DNA from: Coxiella sp. RIFCSPHIGHO2_12_FULL_42_15
Lineage (GTDB): Bacteria; Pseudomonadota; Gammaproteobacteria; Coxiellales; Coxiellaceae
Length of the DNA stretch: 44,095 nucleotides
Assembly: GCA_001797285.1 (NCBI GenBank)
Contig: MGOZ01000040.1
Location: forward strand, 1-44,095
Direction: 5' to 3'
The notes beneath the pieces were generated by a model. That model saw nothing but the letters and a program-made list of their open reading frames with translations. It was not told the DNA's origin and did no database searches. Made by a program: the position numbers and the translations under genes. This document shows, piece by piece, positions 25,663 to 33,805 of the stretch (its first letter is position 1; each line of letters opens with the position of its first letter).

Positions 25663-26964
25663 TCACGAAGCCTCAGCGAACCACCTTTCCAACGCATATA
25701 GAGGAAGTCCTTGAAAATTTTCCTGCTGCCATGGCATATTCTCAGAAATCACGAGTCCCTCTGTGGATCGGGGATGAGACGCCAAAAATAAAGCCAAACT
25801 TTTTAAACGACCTCGACTACCCGACTTGACCTCTGCAGGAATAATCAAATTTTCTCGACTAAAAATAAAATCCACTTCTGCATTACTTTGCTTTGCCTCG
25901 CGCTGCCAATAATAAAGTGCAATCGGTTGGGCTGGATTTGAATAGGCAATATACTCCTGCGCAACCAATTGTTCAGCCATCGCACCAAGATAGGTGACAG
26001 AAAGCGGCGCTAATAGCCACTCCCTAAGACGTAAACCCTGTAAACGTTGCAACAAACCAATATCGAAGAAAAACACTTTAAACTTTTGCCGATCCATTTC
26101 AGCAGATAACGGCAAACCTTGCGCGGCGGTATGATAGGCGATTCGCACTACACCGGCTTTATCCAGTAAATTCAGCGCTTCTTTTAGCGATTGACTGCGT
26201 ACGCTATTGTTCACTTTGCTGTATTTAAATCGCGCGCCCAGTTGTGAGCCTACTTGATCGAAGAGTTGAGCCACCAAAGCCGTCTGATGTTTCTTCGCGT
26301 ATTTTTCAAAATCCTGCCGATACGCTTGCAAAATATCGTCTTGAATCGTTTGGCAGTACTGCGCGTTTTGATGCTCACGCCAAGCATTAATCACAGCGGG
26401 CATCCCTCCCAACCAGCAATAATGGTGTAATTCTTCCAACAATTTTTCATGGGGTGCGGGCTCAATCGGCTCGTTAAGCAGATAGCGGCGCAGCTCCGTT
26501 TTTCCCAGCGCTTCTAGGTACTCTCCAAAAGACAGTGGATGGAGATAAAGAAACTGTACGCGACCCACGGGCATCCCAACACAGTGCAGGGCAAAATCAA
26601 TGAGCGAACCTGCCGCAACCACGTGTAACGCAGGCATCTCTTCTTTGAAGTAACGCAAACTCAGTATTGCCCCTTCACATTCTTGCACTTCATCGAAAAA
26701 AAGCAGCGTTTCACCGGGCGTGATCGAGATACCGGTGTAAGCGCTGATTGCGCGAATCAACCGATTCGCTTCTTTGGAGTCTTGAAAAAGCGCCTTTGCC
26801 TTGGGATCGCGCTCAAAATTAATGGTGACAAAATTGGGAAATGTTTTGCCGAGCTGCTCGACCAGATAAGACTTACCGACTTGACGAGGCCCGCGTAGAA
26901 TCAATGGGTTACGCAATGGGTGGTCTTTCCACGCCAACAGTGTTTGCCACAATGCTCTTTTCAT
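25663..26964 (-). CDS. DUF4143 AAA-family ATPase
   Basis: A P-loop ATPase of the AAA_14/DUF4143 family, common in bacteria and archaea and often linked with mobility. Walker A ILRGPRQVGKSYLVEQL (residue about 30), Walker B TLLFFDEVQECEGA, a sensor region HVVAAGSLIDFAL, and a C-terminal DUF4143 part with a PD-(D/E)XK-like ending (AEVDFIFSR then IIPAEVKSG), which resembles a nuclease core with D, E and K. Start at 26964 (MKRALWQTLLAW); an in-frame start seven codons upstream is less likely. A 15-bp inverted repeat lies directly before the start. Function is unknown. Confidence 0.85.
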   Translation of the reverse strand: MKRALWQTLLAWKDHPLRNPLILRGPRQVGKSYLVEQLGKTFPNFVTINFERDPKAKALFQDSKEANRLIRAISAYTGISITPGETLLFFDEVQECEGAILSLRYFKEEMPALHVVAAGSLIDFALHCVGMPVGRVQFLYLHPLSFGEYLEALGKTELRRYLLNEPIEPAPHEKLLEELHHYCWLGGMPAVINAWREHQNAQYCQTIQDDILQAYRQDFEKYAKKHQTALVAQLFDQVGSQLGARFKYSKVNNSVRSQSLKEALNLLDKAGVVRIAYHTAAQGLPLSAEMDRQKFKVFFFDIGLLQRLQGLRLREWLLAPLSVTYLGAMAEQLVAQEYIAYSNPAQPIALYYWQREAKQSNAEVDFIFSRENLIIPAEVKSGSRGRLKSLALFLASHPRSTEGLVISENMPWQQENFQGLPLYALERWFAEAS

Positions 26965-26965
26965 G

Positions 26966-27010
26966 ATAACCCCATATAATGTCAATGCAGTTGCTATTAT
27001 ATGGGGTTAT
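26966..27010. promoter_or_regulatory. 15-bp inverted repeat upstream of the ATPase
   Basis: ATAACCCCATATAAT (26966-26980) and ATTATATGGGGTTAT (26996-27010) are perfect inverted copies with a 15-base spacer, starting two bases before the ATPase ATG. A partial third half-site (CATTATATGG) follows about 20 bases further on (near 27028). It may be an operator, a recombination site or a hairpin over the ribosome binding site. Symmetry is seen; role is inferred. Confidence 0.65.
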
Positions 27011-27075
27011 TTTGGCGTTATCAAAGACATTATATGGCTTTTATTTGTTATTAAATGCACCCCGCAACGACTGAT

Positions 27076-28335
27076 TCATTCCGCATTTTTTTCGTTATAC
27101 GCAAAAAACGACATCAGGAATGCAATGAATAGCCCGATCGGAATAATTAACATTGCAAAACGAAATTCAGATACGGAGCTATTATGATCGATAAAAAGGC
27201 CGATGACGGGCTGCAAAACCGTGCAGACCAACATTAAAATAAAGTTAGTGAGTGATGCAACCGTTCCCGCTGAACGGCCATCAAAAAGTTTTGCTGCCAC
27301 TTCAAATACCAATACCTCAACCGAAGAAGCCACACCGAATAAAAATAAAATAACACTGAGCATCGTTGGCGAAAAGTGTATGGGTAATAATGCAAGGCAT
27401 ATTAATAATAATGCGAGCAGCGAGCCATTAATTAATAACGTGCGCTTTTTAATGTAATTTGCTGATAACCACCCCGCCATCGGCCCGCCCACCGCCCAAC
27501 CAAAAAATATCATGGAAACAATCGTTGATGCTTCTATTTTATCAATGCCATAAACAGCCATGATATAAGGGATACCCCACAATGATGCAAACGAGGTCGT
27601 TGGAAAATACAGCAATCCGCCAATAATCGCATTCACCCAGAAAAAAGGACTCTTAATCATCAACACACAATCGGCTTTGATTTCACCCCATTGCAGGGTT
27701 GTATTTTTTACTTTTTTAGTGATTGCAGGCCGATTAACACAAAAGAAATAAAACACCACCATAAGCATTACGCCAAAAGCCGCAAAAATATACCATACTT
27801 CACGCCACGACATATCTCTTAATAAAAAGGCAATAATAATATTACTGAGCATTGCACCAATCATACCGAGCGATGTGGTCAAACCTGAAATTAAACTAAA
27901 ATATTTAATGGGTAACCAATTCGAAGCCAGCTTTAAAACACCGATAAACGCAAACGCCGAAGCAAAACCAATAAAGAACTGTGCGGCAGCCGCGAGAATA
28001 AAATCATTAGCCATCGCAAATGCCACAGAACCTAATGCACACAGTAGCACCATAGAAATCAATAATTTTCGTGGCCCAACTCGATCGATGACGGCACCTG
28101 CCGCAATTTGCATGGGGGTATAAGCATAATAATAAAAGGCTGAAATAATACCGATTTGACCCACACTGATGTTTAACGTGCTTTGTACTTCTGGAATCAT
28201 CGTTCCTAGCGCCACACGTAAGCACAATTCATAAAAATAGAAAAACGCCGCTAAACTGCAAACAATCCATGGTAAGAAAATGGCATACCGCGACGCATGC
28301 AGTCTTTTTACTAATGTCGTTGCTTGGCTTTCCAT
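27076..28335 (-). CDS. MFS transporter
   Basis: A 419-residue twelve-helix major facilitator. The N-terminal part LPWIVCSLAAFFYFYELCLR with a Glu in helix 1 and the loop GAVIDRVGPRKLLISMVLL (motif A) are typical. The general sequence style resembles MFS permeases of Legionella and Coxiella that move amino acids or nucleosides across membranes (Pht-like), but that is an impression. It is not linked in an operon: the divergent side is the repeat cluster, the downstream side the ATPase operator. Confidence 0.85.
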   Translation of the reverse strand: MESQATTLVKRLHASRYAIFLPWIVCSLAAFFYFYELCLRVALGTMIPEVQSTLNISVGQIGIISAFYYYAYTPMQIAAGAVIDRVGPRKLLISMVLLCALGSVAFAMANDFILAAAAQFFIGFASAFAFIGVLKLASNWLPIKYFSLISGLTTSLGMIGAMLSNIIIAFLLRDMSWREVWYIFAAFGVMLMVVFYFFCVNRPAITKKVKNTTLQWGEIKADCVLMIKSPFFWVNAIIGGLLYFPTTSFASLWGIPYIMAVYGIDKIEASTIVSMIFFGWAVGGPMAGWLSANYIKKRTLLINGSLLALLLICLALLPIHFSPTMLSVILFLFGVASSVEVLVFEVAAKLFDGRSAGTVASLTNFILMLVCTVLQPVIGLFIDHNSSVSEFRFAMLIIPIGLFIAFLMSFFAYNEKNAE

Positions 28336-28742
28336 TAAGATAGCCCTCCAAAAAATAAAGCGCTGTTGGTTAGCTCAGAAGTGCAGACTCCGCTCTCGGC
28401 TCGAGTATTCACCAAGGCTGCGGCAGAAATAGCCAATATTTTACCTGATTGTAAGCATACACACCAATTCAGTACTAACAGATTGATTCAATACCCCGTT
28501 TTTTCAAGGGGTATTAATAAAAATCCCCGGGCTTACGCCCGGGGTATTTTTCCCATATGAATTTCGCCTGCTCGGGAAACCCTCGCGGACGGCGACCAAG
28601 GGGGAGAATTCGCTTTCTCCCCCTTGGAAACCCCCATTGCGTAAAGTTCCTGGGCTCACGCCCAGGGTTTGGCTTCGCTATCAAGTTGAATAGTGAGACG
28701 AGGAATTTGTTCAAATTTTATCAAAGTCCACGGGCTTACACC
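28336..28742. repeat. Cluster of hairpin repeats, 28.5-28.75 kb
   Basis: This 407-bp gap has no gene. It holds three copies of the dispersed hairpin repeat: copy B (CCCCGGGC/GCCCGGGG, arms 28525-28532 and 28537-28544), copy C (CCTGGGC/GCCCAGG, 28649-28655 and 28660-28666) and copy D starting about 28720. Between B and C lies a separate 13-bp perfect hairpin CCAAGGGGGAGAA/TTCTCCCCCTTGG (28596-28608 and 28615-28627). The segment TATGAATTTCGCCTGCTCGG before C recurs at 38849 before copy E, showing the full unit is about 85 bp. Confidence 0.75.
28525..28551 (+). terminator. Terminator-like hairpin
   Basis: An 8-bp GC stem (CCCCGGGC, TTAC loop, GCCCGGGG) is followed by TATTTTT and preceded by AATAAAAAT, so it can act in both directions. 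It lies between two genes that are both on the reverse strand (Pit and the MFS transporter) and could end the Pit transcript. Confidence 0.6.
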
Positions 28743-30020
28743 TCAGGGTTTGAGGATATATATCTCTGAAAAAATAAATTCGATAAGCTGATAATACAAA
28801 ATAGATAATACGGCGCCTGCCGGCAATGTAATTATCCATGACATAAAAATATTGCGAATAACCGATAAATTCAACGCTCCAATACCGCGCGCAAATCCAA
28901 CGCCGAGCACCGCTCCCACTAAGGTCTGCGTTGTAGAAATGGGTAACCCCATGCCGGATGCAATCACCACCGTACTAGCCGTTGCGAGTTGTGCTGCAAA
29001 ACCGCGACTGGGTGTTAATTGTGTGATGTCGTTGCCAATGGTGGCAATGACTTTATGGCCATACATCGCCAAACCAATCACGATTCCCGTCGCACCAAGC
29101 ACCATAATCCAAAAAGGGATAGGGGATGCGTCGGCAAGAACTTTTCCTCCCGATTGCACAATGCTGACAATCGCCGCTAACGGACCAATGGCATTGGCCA
29201 CATCATTTGAACCATGTGCAAACGCCATTGCACACGCCGTAAATAACATTAACACCCCAAATATTTTTTCAATTTTATGAAAGTCCGCACGCTCGTGACT
29301 TTCATGGTTGATAGGAATACGACGCAATAAAATCATTCCTAACAACATGATAATTAAGCTGATAAAAATGGCAATGAGAATACTTTCCCAAACGGGCAGA
29401 TCCAAACCGATGTGTTGCAAACCATTTAGCAAGGTCACTAACGTCAAAACCATGCTGACCAAAAAAATGTACCACGGAACATAGCGCTTGGAATTTTTGA
29501 TCGGCGTTTCACTTTCAAAAATGAGATACTGTACACTGCGAAATAACAAGAACGCGATCACCAATGCGATGATCGGCGTGACAATCCAGCTTAACGCGAT
29601 ATTAGTAATTTGCTCCCAATAAACGGCGTCAATGCCACGAGCTAATAATCCAAAACCAATCACCGCGCCAACAATCGTATGCGTCGTGGAAACAGGCCAA
29701 CCAAAATAGGAAGCGATAATCAACCACGTACCCGACGCCAACAAGGATGCCAGCATTCCATAAATCAATAGATCGGGTGCCTGTGTAAAAGCAGCGGTAT
29801 CAAGAATTTTGCCACGTATGGTTTCTGTTACCTGGCCTCCCGCAAGAAGAGAGCCTAACGCCTCGAAAATAGCAGCAATAATAATGGCCTGCATAATCGT
29901 CAGCGCTTTTGATCCCACCGACGTGCCCATTGCATTCGCCACATCATTTGCACCAACTCCCCACGCCATGACAAAACCAAAAATGGAAGCTAAAATGATG
30001 AACAATTCTGCATGCGCCAT
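28743..30020 (-). CDS. Inorganic phosphate transporter, Pit family
   Basis: Low-affinity phosphate (metal-phosphate) importer in the inner membrane. The two PiT signatures are clear: GANDVANAMGTSVGSKAL in the N-terminal half and AHGSNDVANAIGPLAAIV in the C-terminal half, along with GWPVSTTHTIVGAVIGFGLL and GLPISTTQTLVGAVLGVGF. Ten or more hydrophobic segments. Start at 30020 (MAHAELFII) rather than the GTG five codons earlier, with GGAG upstream. The last codons (EIYILKP and stop) lie in hairpin repeat copy D, so the natural tail may have been replaced. A DUF47 partner gene is 2.3 kb away. Confidence 0.93.
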   Translation of the reverse strand: MAHAELFIILASIFGFVMAWGVGANDVANAMGTSVGSKALTIMQAIIIAAIFEALGSLLAGGQVTETIRGKILDTAAFTQAPDLLIYGMLASLLASGTWLIIASYFGWPVSTTHTIVGAVIGFGLLARGIDAVYWEQITNIALSWIVTPIIALVIAFLLFRSVQYLIFESETPIKNSKRYVPWYIFLVSMVLTLVTLLNGLQHIGLDLPVWESILIAIFISLIIMLLGMILLRRIPINHESHERADFHKIEKIFGVLMLFTACAMAFAHGSNDVANAIGPLAAIVSIVQSGGKVLADASPIPFWIMVLGATGIVIGLAMYGHKVIATIGNDITQLTPSRGFAAQLATASTVVIASGMGLPISTTQTLVGAVLGVGFARGIGALNLSVIRNIFMSWIITLPAGAVLSILYYQLIEFIFSEIYILKP

Positions 30021-30154
30021 TATGCTAGACTCCACTCGATATCGTGCTTTTCGGATTTAACGCAACGTAGGATTTGTAAAATGATTGCCCTATTGGTTTT
30101 GCAAAACAGCCGCTAAAATAGCATGGCAACCCCAGTCACACAAGGATTATAACC

Positions 30155-31033
30155 ATGTCCATTTCGACAACGGCTCTGATGTTAAATACCGATGGCAGCG
30201 TTTATCATTTGCATGCATTTCCCGAAGATATCGGATCCACCATATTATTCGTCGGTGACCCCAAACGTACGGATTACGTTGCCCAACATTTCGACTCCAT
30301 CGACATTAAACGATTTCATCGTGAATTTATTCTACAAACGGGATGGCTCAGCAATAAAAGAATAACGGTGATTAGCACAGGCATTGGTTGCGACAATATT
30401 GATATTGTGATGAATGAATTAGATGCGCTCGTCAATCTTGATTTAAAAAATAAAACGATTAAAAAAAATCTTACGCAATTAAACATTATTAGATTGGGTA
30501 CGGCAGGAGCTATCCAGCCCGAAATTGCGCCAGATACGTTGGTCATGTCGTCGCACGCTTTTGCTATGGAAGGGTTATTGAATTATTACCAACATCATTA
30601 TGATGAAAAAGAAGCCCCCTTATTTTCAGCCATACATCAACATTTTGAAGAATTTCCCATGCGTGAAAATCTTTATCTTCATGCGGGATCGGAACCCCTT
30701 CTTAAAGCGTTTCAACCCATTGCAAGTCTGGGAGTGACTTTTACGTGTTGTGGTTTTTACGGACCTCAACATCGTCAAATTCGCGCTCCCATTATTAAAA
30801 AAGATATTTTACAAGCAGCACAACAATTTTGGGATGGTAAACACCGCATTCTCAATTTCGAAATGGAAACTGCGGCTATTTATGGACTGGGAAAATTGCT
30901 GAATCATCATTGCTGCTCCATCAGCACAATTATTGCGAATCGAATTAATGAGACCCAAAGTACCAATGTGGATAAAGCGGTTAATCGGATGATCGAGCAA
31001 GCATTATCTATACTGCAAGCGTTTGGAAATTAG
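30155..31033 (+). CDS. Uridine phosphorylase-like nucleoside phosphorylase
   Basis: A 292-residue protein of the NP-I nucleoside phosphorylase superfamily: ILFVGDPKRTDYVAQHF (phosphate-binding GDP.R), VISTGIGCDNIDIVMNEL, IIRLGTAGAIQPEIAPDTLV and the C-terminal FEMETAAIYGLGKLL with the ribose-binding EMET. It splits a nucleoside with phosphate to base and ribose-1-phosphate. The length and the NIDIV..EL form resemble the uridine phosphorylase group found in Bacteroidetes and protists rather than the E. coli Udp. Base specificity is inferred. It is transcribed opposite to its neighbours. Confidence 0.82.
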   Translation: MSISTTALMLNTDGSVYHLHAFPEDIGSTILFVGDPKRTDYVAQHFDSIDIKRFHREFILQTGWLSNKRITVISTGIGCDNIDIVMNELDALVNLDLKNKTIKKNLTQLNIIRLGTAGAIQPEIAPDTLVMSSHAFAMEGLLNYYQHHYDEKEAPLFSAIHQHFEEFPMRENLYLHAGSEPLLKAFQPIASLGVTFTCCGFYGPQHRQIRAPIIKKDILQAAQQFWDGKHRILNFEMETAAIYGLGKLLNHHCCSISTIIANRINETQSTNVDKAVNRMIEQALSILQAFGN

Positions 31034-31071
31034 ACTTTGCCACAACCCTCTGCCAACCCTAAATTATTTTT

Positions 31072-31896
31072 TTAACGCAGAGACGCAGAGGATATAAATT
31101 GCTGCACTAAAGAAATTAATTTTTCAGCACCCATCGCAGCACCTTTTAACGTTTCTTCATGTGTGACATTCACGGGATGCAAACCAACGGCTAAATTGGT
31201 CACGACAGAAATGCCAACCACTTTCATTCCACAGTGACGCGCCACAATGACTTCAGGGACCGTCGACATTCCCACTAAATCGGCGCCTAATATTCGATAG
31301 GCTCTAATTTCTGCGGGTGTTTCAAACGAAGGGCCCAATACCGCGATATAAACTCCTTCCGATAAAGGAATATTTAATTTTTTGGCCACCAAAAACAACT
31401 GCTGTCGTAACGACTCATCATACGCGTTTTCTAAGCTGACAAAACGCGGCCCAAATTGCTGATCATTGACACCAACCAGTGGATTGCTAAATTGGAAATT
31501 AATATGATCTTTAATAACCATTAAATCTCCGGGTTGACGATCCGGGCAAAGTGAACCCGCCGCATTGGTGGCCATCCACAGCTTGCATCCGAGTAAATGA
31601 CAAGTGCGCACCATGGTTTGAATCGTTTTGATTTGTACGCCTTCATACAAATGCAAACGACCACGCATGCAAATGACGGATTGACCCTCCAGTTCACCCA
31701 GCACAAACTCGCCAGGATGACCTTCAACGGTGGTACGCGCAAATCCTGGCAAACTTTCGTAAGAAATAATTTCTGGATTTTTAATGCGTTGTGCTAACTT
31801 GCTGAGCCCTGAACCCAAAACCAAAGCAATTTCTGGTTGAAAACGAGGGAATCGCTTTTTTATTATCTCACTTGCGCGTATTGCTTCATCGGTCAT
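31072..31896 (-). CDS. Purine nucleoside phosphorylase (trimeric type)
   Basis: Trimeric PNP of the PNP-I/XapA family that phosphorolyses inosine or guanosine. Seen: ALVLGSGLSKLAQRI (phosphate-binding SGL), FARTTVEGHPGEFVLGEL, CMRGRLHLYEG, ATNAAGSLCPDRQPGDLMVI, and the base-binding GMSTVPEVIVARHCGMKVVG, VVTNLAVGL with the specificity Asn. Its 274 residues are normal. Its ATG overlaps the cdd stop (ATGA), so the two are cotranslated. The final residues (SSASLR) are encoded by a CTCTGCGTCTCTGCGT motif common in repeats. Confidence 0.93.
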   Translation of the reverse strand: MTDEAIRASEIIKKRFPRFQPEIALVLGSGLSKLAQRIKNPEIISYESLPGFARTTVEGHPGEFVLGELEGQSVICMRGRLHLYEGVQIKTIQTMVRTCHLLGCKLWMATNAAGSLCPDRQPGDLMVIKDHINFQFSNPLVGVNDQQFGPRFVSLENAYDESLRQQLFLVAKKLNIPLSEGVYIAVLGPSFETPAEIRAYRILGADLVGMSTVPEVIVARHCGMKVVGISVVTNLAVGLHPVNVTHEETLKGAAMGAEKLISLVQQFISSASLR

Positions 31897-32291
31897 ACAT
31901 CACCTAAAAAATTTTTGTTAAATGGAAAAGGGAACAAGGCCTGCATGGAAATTTTTTTCTGTTGGCCTGCTTGATTAAAAAGGAAAAACACAGTATCAGG
32001 ATTAGCAAATTCAGACAAGCGTTGCCGATATCCTCCGCAAGGAGGGCAAAAATCATCGGCATCTGATACAATGGCCACCGCTTGAATGCGATGCGGTCCT
32101 TGCATCACCATACAACCTAATGCGATTGCTTCAGCACACAGCGTTAATCCGTAAGAGGCATTTTCGATATTACAGCCCGAAAAATATTCACCATTGCTTG
32201 CTTGAAGACAAACACCCACGCGAAAATGAGAATACGGCGCATAAGCTTTTTGTTGCGCCTCTAACGCCCATTGATAAAGCTGTTTTTCCAC
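31893..32291 (-). CDS. cdd: Cytidine deaminase
   Basis: Zinc enzyme that deaminates cytidine and deoxycytidine to uridine. The catalytic motif pair is visible: NIENASYGLTLCAEAIALG (CAE) and FCPPCGGYRQRLSEF (PCGxCRQ type, here PPCGGYRQR with the second zinc Cys replaced by Tyr). The single-domain length of 132 fits. The start is a GTG at 32291, two bases after the stop of the upstream DUF47 gene; the next gene, PNP, overlaps. Together they form an operon. Confidence 0.92.
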   Translation of the reverse strand: MEKQLYQWALEAQQKAYAPYSHFRVGVCLQASNGEYFSGCNIENASYGLTLCAEAIALGCMVMQGPHRIQAVAIVSDADDFCPPCGGYRQRLSEFANPDTVFFLFNQAGQQKKISMQALFPFPFNKNFLGDV

Positions 32292-32293
32292 AG

Positions 32294-32974
32294 TTAATCC
32301 GCTAATAAAAGTTGTAATTGATAACCCGCCTGTTGCGCTTTATCAGCCAAACAACCGATCCATTCGATAATTTTGTAGAGAAACATGACCTGCACGGGCT
32401 TTAACTCCTCTTCGAGACTAAATAAACCATGACGTAAACTAATTTGCATTTCGTCCGTTTCATGTTCGATGAGATCAAGCTTTTTTATCATCTTCTCCAC
32501 AAACTCAACTTCTTTACCACGAAATCCAGACTCTAACAATTCATCTAATTCGTCAATCGTTTCCATGGCCTGCTTTGAGGCATCAATGGAACGTGCGAGA
32601 TATTTCGCAAATGCAATCGATAACCTGTCGGGCACGATCATTTTTCGTCCCAGCATAATTCCCGCAATATCTTTCGAAATATTCGCTAATGATTCTTGAA
32701 TCGCCAACAGTCCAAGTAAATCACCTCGAGAAACAGGTAAAAATAAATGGGTTGGAAGGTGAAGACGAAAATCGCGCTTTAAATCGTCTGCTTCATGTTC
32801 TAAAGAACGAATCTCTTGAAAAACCGCCGTCACATTAGGCCAATCTTGCTGTTGAACGGCTACATAAAATGGGCTTAGTCGCTCTACACAGGCATGCGCC
32901 TTATGCATATGAAGCTGCAACGGTCGAATGGGTGAACGCGCAAACATATCGAGAATTGATTTTTGTCTTAGCAT
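32294..32974 (-). CDS. DUF47 (PhoU-like) phosphate transport regulator
   Basis: A 226-residue, all-helical cytoplasmic protein of the DUF47/TIGR00153 PhoU-like family, which is nearly always paired with a Pit transporter and is thought to control it. Features: LPTHLFLPVSRGDLLGLLAI near the middle and HETDEMQISLRHGLF (metal-binding E/D-rich helix). It heads an operon with cdd and pnp. The Pit gene lies downstream on the same strand but separated by the operon and the uridine phosphorylase gene, an unusual split. Confidence 0.9.
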   Translation of the reverse strand: MLRQKSILDMFARSPIRPLQLHMHKAHACVERLSPFYVAVQQQDWPNVTAVFQEIRSLEHEADDLKRDFRLHLPTHLFLPVSRGDLLGLLAIQESLANISKDIAGIMLGRKMIVPDRLSIAFAKYLARSIDASKQAMETIDELDELLESGFRGKEVEFVEKMIKKLDLIEHETDEMQISLRHGLFSLEEELKPVQVMFLYKIIEWIGCLADKAQQAGYQLQLLLAD

Positions 32975-33259
32975 AAGCAGTCACACCCTAATCTCAACGT
33001 TATGTTGTTAGATAAGCGCTGGATAACAGGGGTCCTGCCGCTCGTCATCTCATTGCTCACCGTGCGGTTCGGTACAACCGCATAAATCATACGCTTCTCA
33101 AAGTATAAGCAATGACCGCTCTTACAACAACTCTCTTCTTCGTAAAAAACAGCGGTAAAAACATCGCTTGCAATGCGGAGCAATGAATATACAATATAAA
33201 TATAGTGTTTCAGATAAATATGCTGGAACACTATAGGAGCGGTTGATAAGGATATCATC
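32975..33259. other. Intergenic region with a 31-bp palindromic element
   Basis: No gene is supported. The gap holds the promoter side of the DUF47 operon and of the PEBP gene. Its main feature is the palindrome at 33201-33235, described separately. The rest shows short frames without ribosome binding sites. Confidence 0.5.
33201..33235. mobile_element. 31-bp mini palindrome related to the 164-bp element
   Basis: TA, then TAGTGTTTCAG, ATAAATATG, CTGGAACACTA, then TA. The left 18 bases equal the end of the 164-bp element (18096, 43591) and the right side is an inverted copy of the first 11 bases with one mismatch. It looks like a minimal derivative with two facing ends and almost no interior. 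Confidence 0.65.
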
Positions 33260-33805
33260 ATGATTGAACCGTTGGCGATACTCAGTTATCTTTTCACTCA
33301 TCCGATGGGCACCACGCACGCCCCCACCCCTTTCGTGCTAGAGAGCACGAGCTTTTCTAATCACGGTCGTATCCCACGCACTTACACCTGCTGGGGGAAA
33401 AATGAGACCCCCCCCTTACAATGGACAGGAGCCCCACCACAAACAGAATCCTATGCACTACTCATGATCGATGAAGACGTCCCCCGACTTCATTGGTATC
33501 AATGGGTTGTTTTCAATATCTCAGCAAAAAAAACAGCGCTTCCCAAAAATGTATCTTCACAAGCCAGTTTTGTGGTCGCCAACAATAGTTTTGGCGACCC
33601 TCATTACCATGGACCTTGCTTTACTGGAAAAAAAAGAAAGCACCATTATCAATTTGTGATTTATGCTCTCGACAGCAAACTCTCAAATGCTTTTCAAGCG
33701 GACCCCATCACCTTGCGAAAAACACTCGAACTCCACGCATTAGCAAAAGCGCAATTATATGGTTATGTCGTTAGGCGCAAAGCAAAACATCAAACGCATC
33801 GTTAA
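33260..33805 (+). CDS. PEBP-family (YbhB/YbcL-like) protein
   Basis: A 181-residue phosphatidylethanolamine-binding-like (Raf kinase inhibitor-like) protein. Characteristic segments: IPRTYTCWGKNETPPLQWTG, YALLMIDEDVPRLHWYQWVV (D.D.P...H.W ligand pocket), NSFGDPHYHGPCFTGKKRKH (GY.GPCPP type) and YQFVIYALDS. No signal peptide is certain, though the N-terminal 15 residues are hydrophobic (ILSYLFTH). The bacterial family's ligand is not known. The start at 33260 has AAGGAT upstream. Its end overlaps the HPF gene end by four bases, converging. Confidence 0.88.
   Translation: MIEPLAILSYLFTHPMGTTHAPTPFVLESTSFSNHGRIPRTYTCWGKNETPPLQWTGAPPQTESYALLMIDEDVPRLHWYQWVVFNISAKKTALPKNVSSQASFVVANNSFGDPHYHGPCFTGKKRKHHYQFVIYALDSKLSNAFQADPITLRKTLELHALAKAQLYGYVVRRKAKHQTHR

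Noticed and set aside
25557..25829. A 90-codon frame on the + strand
   Set aside because: Over half of it is the antisense of the DUF4143 ATPase gene and it has no ribosome binding site.
28366..28769. Short frames in the repeat cluster
   Set aside because: They consist of palindromic repeat DNA with no start signals.
32968..33319. Reverse-strand frames between the DUF47 and PEBP genes
   Set aside because: Cys-rich, irregular composition, no ribosome binding site and overlap with the palindrome at 33201.
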